From NCBI GenBank assembly GCA_948567375.1, contig OX419761.1:29018501-29082500 (forward strand): a stretch of DNA of 64,000 bases, given 5' to 3'. The notes under the pieces were generated by a model. The model ran no database searches, was not told the DNA's origin, and saw only the letters and a program-made list of their open reading frames with translations. The position numbers were made by a program, and so were the translations under genes. Positions 1-12,479 of this stretch are shown here, one piece after another (position 1 is the stretch's first letter; each line of letters opens with the position of its first letter). Origin of the DNA: Lunularia cruciata (Eukaryota; Streptophyta; Marchantiopsida; Lunulariales; Lunulariaceae).

Positions 1-1
1 G

Positions 2-1141
2 CAAGTCAAGGTAACCCCGAGTGAAGGAGTGGAGTATTTGTGGGAGATTGTGTGCCCATTGTTAGTAAAGTTGGAGCACAAAAAGAAGGAAATGCAATCA
101 AAGTGTCCACAGGTGAAGACTGTATTGCAGGTGTTAGCAAAATTAGAAGAAGAGAACTCGGAATTGAAGAAGAGTGTAATCCAAGGTGAGGAAGAGAGGG
201 AAGTACTACAAGTAGATGCAGTAGTATAGAATCAAGTAATTGAGAACTTGAAGAAGGAAGTGGGGAGTAGAGACAAGATAATAGAGCAAAATGACATAGC
301 AAAAGAAAGACAAGTAGCGGAGAATGAGATATTGAAACAATAGTTTGCTGATTCAAGACTTGAGATTATTCATGCTATGGCAAGAGTAGCAGAGAAGGAG
401 CAAGAGCTCAATAGGATGGTAAAGAGTGTGGAAGAGAAGAAGCAACTCCGGCAAAAGGAGTTAACGGTGAGATATAGAGAAGAAGAAAGAATGAGAGAGT
501 TACTTCGCAATCTGGAAGAGAAGATTGTGCAGAAGGAGAAGGAGAAGGAAATGATGAAAGCCGAGTTCGAGGCAAAACTAGCAATGTACAGAGAAGACTG
601 GCTTGCAGATCAAGAACGTGAGAGAAGAATGAGACTTGAGCCATTGCAGGAGATTGTGACAAAGATGAACATGATGCTGAGTATAGAAGCCAACATGCAA
701 ATTGAAGAAACAAGACTGCATGAGTTGAAGTTGTTGGTGCATGAGACGAGGAGGAGAAATGCAAAGGATAAAGATTTTGAATGCCTTGCTTATAAGTCTC
801 AGAACTTGTGTCAATAGGAAGGTATTAGAAGTAGAAGATAATATCACGATTAGATTTAGTGAAGCTGGAGATAGACAAACTTTAGAAAGATGTGAGAGCA
901 AAACCCAAAGTAGATGATCTAGGAGTGCAGATATCTTTGGAGTTACCATCGGAGGTATTAGAAAAGAGTAGGTCTGAAGACAAAGAGTTACATTTGTTAC
1001 TTGCTAGTGGAATGTAGATCAAAACAAAGAAGTGTTAGAATTGGTTGAGGAATTAGTAGTTGTGAAACCCGAGGATAGAGTAGTGAGTGAAGTTACTCAA
1101 GGTTGGAAGCCAAGGAAGAGGTAGACATCAGATCGGAGTAG
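2..1141 (+). pseudogene. Coiled-coil LTR protein, C-terminal part, decayed
   Basis: Homologous to the last 350 or so residues of the frame at 33666-36233. It is rich in Glu, Lys and Arg with heptad-like Leu/Ile/Val spacing, as expected of a long coiled coil, and reaches the conserved end (an acidic DI-x-SE/D type tail) at 1141. Stops near 228 and 343 and shifts near 800-1040 break the frame. Function is unknown; no catalytic motif is visible. Confidence 0.6.
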
Positions 1142-1580
1142 TATAGGTTTGAGATTTGAAGAGGCAGATATGAAGAGGTGTGTTGTCATTTTGGATCTGT
1201 AGGTTAGAAGAGTTGTTATAGAACGGTATAGTTGTAGGTAACTATTGTTTGCTTCACTATTTAAAGGTATCATTTGTACTCATATGTTGTTTAGTGCTCA
1301 TAATTTCTGAGAATAGATAAAGCAAAGAGTTGTGAAGCAATGCTTGTAGTTTGAGCTTAATTCCAAGTATCAATTTTGTGTTTGTGTTGTGAGTGTGTGG
1401 AGAATTTTGAAGTGCAAGCCAGTGTGTTTGTTGGATGTTGGATTCTGCAACCTTGATCTTGAGTGAAGTGCAATGGAAGCAATGCCTTGACAAATCTGAG
1501 AGGAATTGTAGTGTTGGTAATATTCTGCATTTGTGAGTGCAGCGTGAAGTTGATGTGAAGCAATTTTGATCAAGGAAGTT

Positions 1581-3470
1581 TGTGGTACCCACATTTTTCA
1601 TTTTGGATGAGTTTAGAAGAAGAAATGCTCTGCTGAAACCAAATTGAAACCAAATGGAGAAGAAATGAGTGCAAACTTGTGTTTTGATCAGACTCGAGGA
1701 AGTCAATTTCGTGTAAGAGGAAGAAAGGCTTGGTTTGGATCAGACCCAAAGAAGCTTACTTTGTGTCAGAGGAGGACAAACTCGGATCAGACGTTAAAGA
1801 GGGCAAACCCGAAGGAGAAATAGAAGTTGCAGGTCAGGATTCTTGCGGGGGCCATATCTCAGTGACCACAACTCCAAATCAAGCGTGCTATATCTCGTTG
1901 GAAGCGTCGTGTTCAAGGCTTTCCATTGCTACCAAAATTGCAAAGTTTAGAGGTCTTTAAAAGAAGTTACAAGCATTTGAAGTTTCTAGAGTAGATGTAC
2001 TTCGGGTCAATGTGACTTCGGACTTCGGACTTTGTACTTCAGGTTTACATGACTTTGGGTCTAAAGACTTTGCCTCAAAAGAATATGACTAAATCCAAGG
2101 TAGTCGGACCTTGGAGTGCAGTGAAGGTGACTTTGGGAGTTTTGCTAGAGGGATTAGAGTAAGTTAGAGAAGGGAAAGAAGATAGTTAGGATACCCATGA
2201 CTTCAATTTCAATTCTGATTGAAGATATGATAGAAATTGAAGGAGAAATAACAGTAGTGAATAAACCCAAAGTGCAGGATCAAACAGTAAGTGTCTTTGG
2301 GTCAATAACATGAGTGACAAGGGGAAAGTGGGTTACAAATTGAAGGTGTAGATAGTGTATTCATGCTTTCAATTACAATTCTTGATGAAGATATAGTAGA
2401 ATTAGCAAAAGAATTGATAATAGTTAGACCTGAAGTAAGAGAGATAGGAGTACAAATACCTTTGGAGTTACCAGTGGAGACATTAGAGAAGAGTGGGTTG
2501 GGAGATGAGGAGTTAGGTAGATTGCCCACTAGTGCAATTTTAGATCAGGAAAAAGAATTGTTGGAATTGGTAGAAGAAGTAGAAGATATGAAACCCGAGG
2601 ATAGAGTAGTAAAAAGTAAATTTACTTCGGGTTTGGGTTTGAAAGCCAAGGAAGAAGTAGACATCGGATCGGATTAGAACAATTTTGAGATTTGAAGAGG
2701 TAGATATGAAGAGGTGCATTATCATTTCGGATCTACAGGTTAGAAGAGTTGTTGTAGAATGGTATAGTTGTTATAACTGTCGATTGCTTCACTACTTAAG
2801 GATGGCATTCGCAGTCAAATGTTGTTTGGTGCTCATAATTTTTGAGAATAGATAAAGCAAAGTGCTGTGAAGCAGTGCTCGTCGTTTGAGCTTGATTCTG
2901 AGTATCAACTTTGTGATTGTGTTTGTGAGTGTTTGGAGAAATTTGAAGTGCATGTCAGTGTGTTTGTTGGATGTTGGATTCCACAGCCTTGATTTTCATT
3001 CTGTGTGTTTGATCTTGAGTGAAGTGCAATCGGAGCAATGCCTTGACAGATCTGAGAGGAATTGTAGTGTTGGTAGTATTCTGCATTTGTGAGTGCAGTG
3101 CGAAGTTGATTTGAAGCAATTTTGATCGAGGAAGTTGTGCCTTCAGTGGAGGGGTGGAACACAATTCTGAGGCGAAGTCATTTTGCAATGAAGTGTTGTT
3201 TTTGGGAGAGCCTGAATCATCACAATCAAGATTGTTTGGAAAGAATTGAAGGATTTATGATTAAGGAGTGTGAATTCGTGACAAGACTACGAATTAGTGC
3301 TTGTTACTCTCTTCTGGGTGTGGTTTCTACCTGAGAGACTAAAGAAGAACTCAAGAAGAACTGAAATTGTTACTTTGCTTTGTATTTGACCAATTCTGAC
3401 TCGTATCTCTGCGGGAACAAACTTTACTTACCCGATTACCGCAAAAGTGATATTTTCCAGGTTGTCACAA
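1581..3470 (+). mobile_element. Solo LTR, short subfamily of the long-LTR family
   Basis: A 1890-bp unit starting TGTGGTACCCACA and ending GTTGTCACA, flanked by AAGTT at 1576-1580 and 3471-3475. TG...CA ends and a 5-bp duplication are typical of LTR-retrotransposon integration. Its last kilobase matches the 3.77-kb LTRs, but its first 800 or so bases are unrelated to theirs and match the LTR at 15465-17356 (1892 bp). A C-terminal fragment of the coiled-coil frame remains at 2363-2677. No internal region is present, so it is a solo LTR made by LTR-LTR recombination. Confidence 0.85.
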
Positions 3471-3807
3471 AGTTGTGTCTTCAATGGAGGGATGGAACAC
3501 AATTCTGAGGCAAAGTCATTTTGCAATGAAGTGCCATTTTTGGGAGAGCCTGAATCATCACAATCAAGATTGTTTGGAAAGATTTGATGGAGTTGTGATT
3601 GAGGAGTGTTAATTTGTGACAAGATTGCAAATCAGTGCTTGTTACTCTCTTTTGGGTGTGGTTTCTACTTGAGAGATTAAAGACACAACCAAGAAGAACT
3701 GAAGTTGTTACTTTGCTTCATATTGGACCAATTCTGAATTGTATCTCTGTGGGAACAAACTTTACTTACCCAATGACCACAAAAGTGATATTTGCCGCAT
3801 CGTCACA

Positions 3808-6800
3808 GATTGTGCAATTCCAAAGAAGGGTGAGAAGAAGAGTCTATCACTTGCAGTAAGAAATCCAATGATTTGAAGATTAGATATGATAGCTCAATTG
3901 AAATCTTGAGTAAACTTTGGATCACTTTTCTAGCACGGAATTGGAATTTGAGCTTTCCAAGGTTCATGGCTGAAGAAGCCTTGAGTGATTGTAAGGAGAG
4001 ACCTGAGAGTGAAGGAAAGAGAGGCAATCCGGCTCAATGGATAGAGGCGGATTGGAGACTGGTGTTGGGGAGAGAGGCCGGTGAGGAAATTGGGGCCACC
4101 TTTCTTGGAAAAGGAGAGTCTACGGAGGAGATTCAAAATTCCTTTACAAAGTCATGCACAAAGAAAAGGTACAAGGTGGATACCTATTGAGATCCAGTTA
4201 GGCAAAGCATCACTGGGGCAATGATGGCACTTTTCTAGCCTGATTGCACAACTTATGTGATGAAGCATCAAGCTGTCTTCTTCCACCAGATGTTTGCATG
4301 TGCACTTGTACATTGTGCAAAGTGTTTTCAACAAAGAACACGGCAGATGGTATGGTGTTGGAGAAAGTCAGGTGTACCTCATTATGCGCCTATTTGCTAC
4401 ATATTTCTACTTTGGATTGAACTTGATGAAGGAGTCTGAGCAAAGAAAGATGGTGTCGCATTTCCATCCCGACTTACAAAAGACTGCAGATGGCAAGGAA
4501 CAAAAATATATTTGACAGATCCAAAGTAGTGATAAGCACTATACACGCACATGGCAATATCTACAAGTAGCAGTGGCCATTCCAAAGACACAAAAGCAAA
4601 GTCACCCGGAGGAGAGTTTGTTGCCAATAAAGCCAAAGAAGGTGCAGAAAGTAAACCCGAGACAAGAAGTTGTAGTGCTTGATGAGTCGTCTGGAGCAAA
4701 AGAGTCAAAAGGTGAAGCCAAGTACAAGGAAGAAGGCTTGAAAGAAGAAGAAGAACCATAGTTGTTGTTGCAAAGTGAAGAGTCAAGTTGTGGGAGCAAA
4801 GGTGAGGTAGAAGTTCAGCAACAAGGTAGAGACAATGCTAAGGAAGAAGAAGAGGAGTTCCATCCAGCTGAAATAGAAGAAACTCTAGAGGCTGAGCCAA
4901 TGGCAAAAGTTCAGTGGAATAGAAGAAGTGTTGCTATTGCGGTAGAAGAAGTTAGTAATGTGAGTCTGTTAGAAGAAGAAGGGGCCATTTCAGATGAAGA
5001 ATCTCTAAGAGTTAGAAGATTACGACTTCAGATTAAAGCTCTAGTAGAAGAGGTAAGAAGCAAAGAGCCAAAGCAATTTGAGAAATCCAAAGTCTTGAGT
5101 GGAGTAGAGTACCTATCACAGGTGGTTTGTCCTTTGCTAGTATAGTTACAAAAGAAGCAAGATGAATTGAAGCACGATCACTCAAGAGTGAAGGACAAAT
5201 TGGCAGTAGTATGATATATGAGTGATGAAAATTTGGAGTTGAAAAAGAAGATGAGTCAAGGAGAGCGGGAGTTAGTAGAGCTTTGTAGTGATGAAAAGCT
5301 GAGGAGAAAGGAGATTGAGAGTCTTACAAGGGACTTTGCAAAGAGAGGCAAAGCCATGGCAAAGTAAGAAGAAGATTGGAAGGAGCAACTAGTGAAGTAT
5401 GAGGATCTGCAGGCAGAAGTGCATGATACACGCATAGAAGTTATTCGTTTGAAGGCCAATGCAGTAGAGAAAGATTAGGCTTGGCAAAAAGAGTTTGCCA
5501 CACGCGATAGAGAAGAAGAATGATTGTGAAGGTTGGTCACAAGAATGGAAGAACAGCTTATGCAAAGTGTGAAGGAGAAGGAAGCACTGAAGGCCAAGTT
5601 GGAAGATGAAGTAAAGATGTATTGGGAAGAATTGTTAGCAGAGAAGCTATAGATGTCAAGACAAGATGCAAGCAAAGATGTTGTTGTAAGAATGAAAGCA
5701 ATGTTAGGGATGATGTCTAATGTCCAATTTGAGGAAGCAAGACTGCATGAGTTAAAGTTGTTTTGCAAGAAACAAGGAAGAAGAAAGCGACGGGCAGTGA
5801 ATGGAACCACTTGTTGATTCGCTTAAGAGATTGAGTAGATAGGAAGATATGAGAAGCAGAAGACAATATGTGTCTTAAATTAGACTTAGTGAATTCAGAA
5901 TTGGAGAGACTTTGTAGTTCCTTGAGGTTAGAGATGAAGTCCAAAGTAATAGAGGTAGGAGTGTAGGTGTCTTTGGATCAGTTACTTGACACTTTAAAGA
6001 AGGGTGTGTTGAGAGATAACAAGTTAGATAAGTTACACATCTGTGCAATTGTAGTCTGTAGAGAAGAGATGGTAGAAATAGTGAAGGACTTAGTAGAATT
6101 AGATAGACTCAAAGTACAAGAGATAAAGAGGTATTCTTTGGGATTGGAAGCTGAAGTAGAGGTAGGCATTGGATCGGATTAGAACCGATTTGAGATTTTG
6201 AAGGGCAGATATGAAGAGATGCATTGTCAATTTGGATTTGCAGGTTGGTAAAGTTGTTAGGAAGTAGTTTAGGTAGTTAGTTTGCCTATTTAAAGGTAGA
6301 TAGTCTGCCTATTTTAAGGAGACATCCACAATATGTTATTGTTCAATGCTCATAATTCTGAGAATATATAAAGCAAAGTGTTATGATTTTAGTGCTCATT
6401 GCTTGAGCTTAATTCCAAGTATCAACTCTGTGTTTTTGTAGTTGTAAGTGTTTGAAGAATTTTGAAGTGCAAGTCAATGTGCTTGTTGGATGTTGGCTTT
6501 TGCAGCCTTGATCTTCATTCTATGTGTTTGATCTTGAGTGAAGTGCAATCAGAGCAATGCCTTTACAAATCTGAGAGGAATTGTAATGCTGATAGTATTT
6601 TGCAATTGTGAGTGCAGTGCATTTTTTATGTGAAGCAGTTTTGATCAAGGAAGTTGTGCCTTCAATGGAGGGATGGAACACAATTTTGAGGCGGAATTGT
6701 TTTACAATGAAGTGCTATTTTTGGGAGAGACTGAATCATCACAATCAAGATTGTTTGGAAAGATTTGATGGATTTGTGATAAAGAATTGTTAATTCATAA

Positions 6801-6989
6801 TAAGACTCTAAGTCAATGCTTGTTACTCTCTTTTGGGTGTGGTTTCTACCCGAGAGACTAAAAAGAAATTAAGAAGAACCACATTTGTGACATTGGACTT
6901 TGTATTGGGACATTTTTGATTAGTATCTCTGCAAGAAAAAACTTTAATTACCTGATTACCTCAAAAGTGATATTTATTGGGTTGTCACA
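3808..6989 (+). mobile_element. Long-LTR family copy 2 (left part missing)
   Basis: Starts inside the coiled-coil frame, at the place matching about 33800 in the best copy, and runs to the terminus GTTGTCACA at 6989. It is immediately followed by a primer-binding-site-like sequence and then gag-like coding sequence, so this copy reads as the 5' LTR of an element rather than a solo LTR. Its left part was separated by the insertion of copy 1. Confidence 0.75.
3873..6182 (+). pseudogene. Coiled-coil LTR protein, decayed copy
   Basis: Same protein as at 33666-36233. An N-terminal block with a conserved WITFLA-W-W-SFP-like segment (3913-3966) is followed by a middle block (about 4200-4520), a Lys/Glu-rich linker (4570-5100) and a long coiled-coil region (about 5100-6180). 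It is interrupted by several stops (for example near 4188, 4759, 5145 and 5478) and by frame changes. No enzyme motif is seen. Confidence 0.6.
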
Positions 6990-6997
6990 TGATCTTT

Positions 6998-7015
6998 TGG
7001 TGCCGCTACCAGGGA
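6998..7015 (+). promoter_or_regulatory. Degenerate primer-binding site
   Basis: TGGTGCCGCTACCAGGGA lies 8 bases after the LTR end at 6989. It is a decayed form of the tRNA-Asp-type site of plant Ty3 elements. The better-preserved sister site at 14798-14815 supports the reading. Confidence 0.65.
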
Positions 7016-7059
7016 TAAAACTCTTGGAAGTGGAAGAATACAAAGCCAAATTCAAAATT

Positions 7060-8743
7060 GGGTGTCAAATCAACATGAATGTTTGCATTGAGTGAACAAG
7101 AAGAGAGAGCACAAAGATGAACTTTGCAACGTGAAGAAGAAGAACATCAAAAGGACCATATCAATTTAGCAAGGCCAAAAGAGAGGCGTTGGATTTACAA
7201 CTCTTTCATGAAGTTCAAGAATCCCTACAAGAGCTCAAAAAAAATGTGAAGTTGGGTAGCACAACTACTTTGGGTCTCCCAATTCTAGGAAGAAGAAAGA
7301 CTCAAGAAGCAAACATATTCTTTACGACCCAATAAACTGACTTCCCAATGGTTGTTAAGGAAGTTGAGTTTATAAAAGAATTCATCCTTGAAAGGACAAC
7401 ACAAAGTTTGACGGAAGAAGAGTGTCAACATCTCCTACGCACGATTCCTCAATTGGCTTGAAGAAATTTTGAAGAACAATCCAAAGGTGTTGAAACTCTT
7501 TCTTCTACTCAAGTTGAAGTCAATACAATCAGAGAAGCAATAACTATCAAAGAAGACCCCACATAGAACTTGACCAATTGGAACTCCTGGGCTATCACCA
7601 CAACATCAATACCAGCAAGTTCCTCAAATCCATCAAGTTCAACCTTACCACAACCAATTCCACCAAGTCAAACAATGACTTTGTCCCCTATCACCCGACA
7701 TGCCTATCAGAAGTATAAGAAGACAAAACAAGATGAAGACCCCAATGAATTCATCAAAGAATTTGAATTCATTTCCTTTGCTAATAAGGAACATGACTCG
7801 ATGGATTGCTTGCAAATTTTCTCAAGTCTACTCCAAAAGAGAGCTTGAAGTTGGTACACCTATTTAATCCAGAAGGGGTTGTGCCAGTAGACTAGGCAGA
7901 TTTGAGAAACAACTTTCTGGAACGATTCCAAGAAGTTGACTATGATACAAGTGTCTTTGTGGCACTTAATGATTTGGACCGGGGAAAGAAGGAGAAGTTA
8001 AGAGACTACTCTTAGTGGTTCATGGCTCTCTTGAACCAAGTTCCAAAACAGTCCAGTGTGGTGGGTTACTCCGATGCCCAAGCCATTACTTGGTTCCTAG
8101 GAGGACTTTCACCAAAGATTTGGATCTTTGCTAGGGAGAGGAATGTAACTTTACTGGATAAGGTACTCAAACACATCGCCCGATATCAAATATATATCAT
8201 ATCGCCCGAGGCGGCTCACTCTCACTCTTCCCATAATTGAAGGAATTGGGAGAAGAAAGGCAAGAAGCCTAGAGAAAGAGCTTCTTGCAGTACATCCTCT
8301 TCTTTGGAAGAATCCTCCACATCTTCAAGTTCTTTGTCAGAATATAAAGAAGATTCAAAAGCAAAAAGAATATAAAGACATGGGGGAAAGAAACCTTTGA
8401 CACCTCCAGTGAAGAATGTTAATAAAGCTGATAATAAGCTGGATACTCTTATAAAAGAGTTTGCGGATTCTAAAATCCAAATGATTGTGGCAAAGTACAA
8501 AAGGAAGTCTCCTTCATTTGGAAGATCCAATGTGTGGTGCATTGCATGTGGCAAGTTGAGCCATGCAAACATAGAATATCACACTCATAATGCATTTCCG
8601 GTGCAGCAAATTGATTGGGACCAAGGAGAAGAAGAAGAGGTGGTATACTAGACTCAAGATGAACAGCCTCAAGCAAGCACATCGTATCTAGGTATGAACC
8701 AAGGGAGTACAATAACAATGCTCTCCTATGAAGACCACCAATG
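7060..8743 (+). pseudogene. gag relic of the old Ty3-type element
   Basis: Broken reading frames follow the primer site: a Pro/Ser/Thr-rich stretch (7570-7700), a capsid-like helical region (7700-8210) containing a LERF-type and a WFLGGL-type segment, and a Lys/Ser-rich region with a zinc-knuckle-like C-x2-CGKLSH motif (about 8530-8570). Stops and shifts interrupt it throughout. This is the expected order for retroelement gag. I infer, from the flanks of the LTR inserted at 8744, that the gag sequence resuming at 13274 is its continuation. Confidence 0.6.
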
Positions 8744-9153
8744 TGTGGTACCCACATTTTTTTTTTTCTTATTTTTGAAGAATAAGTGTACAGAAGCAGT
8801 CTTATTGCACCTGCATGACATCAAAAGGCAAAGAATGGTGTCTTCGGGTTGTAATCCAAGGTAAAGTGACTTTGTGTCAGAAGATGAAGTACTTGGATTG
8901 CCTTGACAGCATTCAACCTGAAGGAAGGAGACTTTGGCTTAGGGGTGCTCAACCCAAGGCAAGGACAATGTAACAACTCTCCTTTGGGGTTGGACATTCA
9001 AGAAGGTATCACACACAAAAATGGCTAGCCTATGAGCGGGGGAAAATTGACCATGATAGGAGCATGAAGAAGGTGTGATTTCTTGGTAGAAACTCAAAGT
9101 GAAGAAAGACAGAGAAGGTGCGCCACTATAAGACTCAAGATAGAGACAAAGAT

Positions 9154-12100
9154 ATGACAAGTAATTTTCTATCGCCATTAAGGAGTCATCCTAAGGGAGA
9201 TTGTAGGAAATGAAGTGTAGTAAGAGACATGCTGGTGTGTCGAGAGGAAGTCAAGAGAGTTAGTCCAGGAATCAGTTGGATGAGTAGCCACCAACCCAAA
9301 GAAGAGGAGAGTAAGATGGGAGGTGGAAAGAAGAACTCAGAATTTGTAGTGGGAAATCATGTGTTTCAGAGATTAGATGTGATTGTCGGAATCAAAGTCT
9401 TAAGCAAGCTTTGGATCACATTCATGGGATGGAACTAGAACATTGTAATACCAAGAGCTAGCCATATGATCTAGATGTGAAATTTGGTTTGGTAACATCT
9501 AGAATGATGTTATACATGATGGTAAAAATAGATAAGATAGAAGTATCATCAAAAGATTACTTCTACTAATAGGGCAAAAACCAAAATAGACTTGAGAACC
9601 TTAGAACCAATAGCTAGACATATGATTTAAAGGTGAGAATTGGTTTGGTAACATCTAAAAGCATGTTACACATGATGGACTAAACAGATCAGAAAGAGGT
9701 ATCACCAAAAGGGGACTTCTACTAATAGAGTAGGAACCGAAATATGCTTGAAATCTTTGAAGGCAATTTCGGAGGCCTAAACGGATGAATTAGGCCTTGA
9801 AAATGTACAAGACCCCCCCCCCCAATGTAGGAAAGGTTGGCCTTCCCTCCCCCCTGCTTTGTCTCATCAAGAGCTTTCCAACGGTACCTTACATGATTCT
9901 GAGATTCCTACAGGAAGATTCCCTAAAAGATTCCCTCTGGTCAAAGCTTGTTTGACCAACCAGATAGGACCTAGACCAGACATGTCACCCATCCAAGTAG
10001 GTAATCCAAGGGTGGAGCTTGCTGACATGTCACCTATCTGTGTCCCTAATCCTATGGTGGAGCTTCCTTGGAGGAGATCCTCTTTGTCTATATAATAAAG
10101 AGAAGGTGCTCCCTTGGGGCATCAATTGTTTGAGTGTGCAATCTGTGTTTTTTCTCTTCTCTTGTCCTCAGAGTATTACAAACATTAGCTTTCTAGGTTT
10201 CATGACTGAGATCATCAAGAGTAAATGTCTTGTGGGCCCAAGGGAGAAGATAAGAGAGGAAATCCGGCTTGCTGGACAGAGTCTGATTGGAGGTGAGTAC
10301 TCGGAAGAGAGGCAGGTGAAGAGTAGGGAGCTACATTCTTGGGGAAAAAAGAAGTAGCTGAAGAAACCCAAGAGGTGAGAGATGCCTTTTCTTCAAAGTG
10401 CACAAAGAATGGCTACAAAGTTGAGAGCTATAAGGACCCTGTGAGGAGAGGCTCATAAGTGCAATGATGGCTATGTTGAAGCCGGAGCAAACTACTTATG
10501 TGATGAAACATCAAGCGGTGTTCTTCCATAAGATGTTTGTAGGAGAACCGATCAATTGGGCAAAGTGTTTTGATCAGTGCATGAGACAAATGGTGTGGAA
10601 CTGTGGGACAAGTTGCCTCCACACTACATTGTGCCGTTTGCAGCCCACTTCTACTTGGGACTGAATTTTCTGAACATGGTGGAGAGATAGAAGATGGTGT
10701 CTCACTTCCACCCCGATTTGAGAAGAGATGTTGATGCAAAGGAGTAGCAATACATCTTGCAGATAAGGAGCAATGACAAGTCCTACACGTAGATGGGGCA
10801 AAGCGTGCAGTTGAAAGTGAACACTCTAAAGTCAAAGAAGAGGACTCAATAGGAAGAAGAAGAAGAAGAAGAAAAAGAAGAAGCAGTGATGAGACCTCGG
10901 AAGACTAGGAAGATGAACCCGAGGGAGGACTTGTGGTAATTGCGTTGTCAGGTGAAGAATTAGAAGGCAAAGCCAAGTACAAGTCAGGAGATTTGGAGAA
11001 GGAGGAAGAAGCTGAATTCACATTGCAGAGTGGTGAAGCAAGCAGCAAGAGTAAAGATGGAGTAGAGATGCAATTGGTACCCTTGGAGGAAGAAGGAAAG
11101 CTAGAAATGGAGGAAGAATGTAACCTGAGACCCAAAGACAAAGTTCTAGAGGAGGAGAAGAGGGTGACCATTCAAAGAGGAGTCCATTCTAGAAGGAAAG
11201 CAAAGTATGAAGTGGGACAGATTAAGAGAATGGAAGAGGAGAGTGGAAGTTTGGGGAGCAAAGAATCCATTCCAATAAGGCAATTGCGGTTGAGAAGGCA
11301 AGTTTCAAGTGAAGAAGAAGCAAAGAAGGAGAAAAGCCCGCAAGTCAAGATAATCAAAGTGAAGGAGTAGAGTATCTACGGGAAGTTTTATGCTTGTTGT
11401 TAACAAAATTGGAGCAAAAGAAGAAAGAGATGCAGTCAAAGTGTCCAAAAGTGAAGATTGTGTTGCAGGTGTAAGCAAGATTGGAGGAAGAGAACTTGGA
11501 GTTGAAGAAGAGTATAATCCAAGGTGAGGAGGAGAAGGAAGTACTACGAGTAGATGCAATAGTACAAAATCAAGTGATTGAGAATTTAAAGAAGGAGGTG
11601 TGAAGTAGAGAGCGAGTAATAGAGCAAAATGCCATAGCAAGGGAAAGATAGATAACGGCGTATGAAATCTTGAAGCAGCAATATGTTGATTCACAATTAG
11701 AAATTGTCCATGCTATGGCGAGAGTAGCAAAGAAGGAGCAAGAGCTTGATAGAGTGATGGAGAGTGTAGAAGAGAAGAAGCAGCTTTGGAAAGAGAATTG
11801 ACAGTGAGATATAGAGAAGAAGAAAGATTACGGAAGCTACTTCATAGTCTAGAGGAGAAGATTGTTCAAAAGGAGAAGGAGATTGTGAAAGCCAAATTTG
11901 AGGTTGAATTGGCAATGTATAGAGAAGATTTGCTGGTGGATAGAGAACATGAGAGGAGGATGAAACTCAAGCCATTGAAGGAGATTGTCATGAGGATGAA
12001 TGTGATGCTGAGTACAAAAGCCAATGTAAGAAAATTGAAGAAATGAGATTGCACGAGTTGAAGTTGTTGGCGCAGTAGACGAGGAGGTGAAATGCAAAGG

Positions 12101-12479
12101 ATAAAGACTTGAACGCCTTGCTGATTAGTCTAAGAACTTGTGTAGATAGGAAGATATTGGAAGTAAAAGACAATATCACAATCAGATAGATTTAGTAAAG
12201 TTGGAGATAGATAAACTTTGGAAGGATGTAAGAGCAAAGCCCGAAGTAGATGACATAGGAGTAAAAATATCTTTAGAGTTATCATTGGAGATATTGGAGA
12301 AGAGTGGGTTGGGATATAGAGAATTAGAAAGGTTACCTATGATAGGAATTGTAGATCAAAAAGAAGAAATAGTAGAATTGGTAGAAGACTTAGTAGTTTT
12401 GAAATCCAAGGATAGAGTAGTGTGTGAGGTTACTTTGGGTTTGGAAGCCGATGAAGAGGTAGATATCGGATCAGAGTAG
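9154..12479 (+). pseudogene. Coiled-coil LTR protein, interrupted copy
   Basis: The start ATG at 9154 aligns with the ATG at 33666 of the best copy, and a TATAAGA box lies 27 bases upstream (9127-9133). The frame is interrupted by the solo LTR at 9444-10180, resumes at about 10186, and runs through the Glu/Lys-rich linker (10840-11370) and coiled-coil region (11370-12479) with many stops. The C-terminal acidic end is conserved. Confidence 0.6.
9444..10180 (+). mobile_element. Solo LTR of the Ty3 chromovirus family, duplicated-U3 form
   Basis: A 737-bp unit with TGTAATAC...GTATTACA ends and AACAT duplicated on both sides (9439-9443, 10181-10185). It matches the LTRs of the complete element at 26051-32052, but in the opposite orientation relative to the window. 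The first 156 bp are present twice (units from 9450 and from 9606), which accounts for the extra length over the 579-588 bp LTRs of the complete element. A poly-C tract sits near 9811. Confidence 0.92.

Larger units (their letters stand above)
1..3807 (+). mobile_element. Long-LTR family copy 1 (left end outside window)
   Basis: Right-hand part of a long terminal repeat of the family whose best complete copy is at 33253-37023. It carries the 3' part of the coiled-coil frame, then a conserved non-coding tail, and ends in the family terminus GTCACA at 3807. A shorter family member is inserted at 1581-3470 with an AAGTT duplication on both sides; removing it restores the uninterrupted tail seen in the other copies. 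The right end abuts the middle of another copy (3808 onward), so this copy appears to be inserted into that one. The reciprocal junction lies outside the window. Confidence 0.8.

Noticed and set aside
3-360. Open frame on the - strand opposite the coiled-coil region
   Set aside because: It is the antisense shadow of Glu/Lys-rich coding sequence, which yields Leu/Ser-rich frames. The same artefact recurs opposite every coiled-coil copy.
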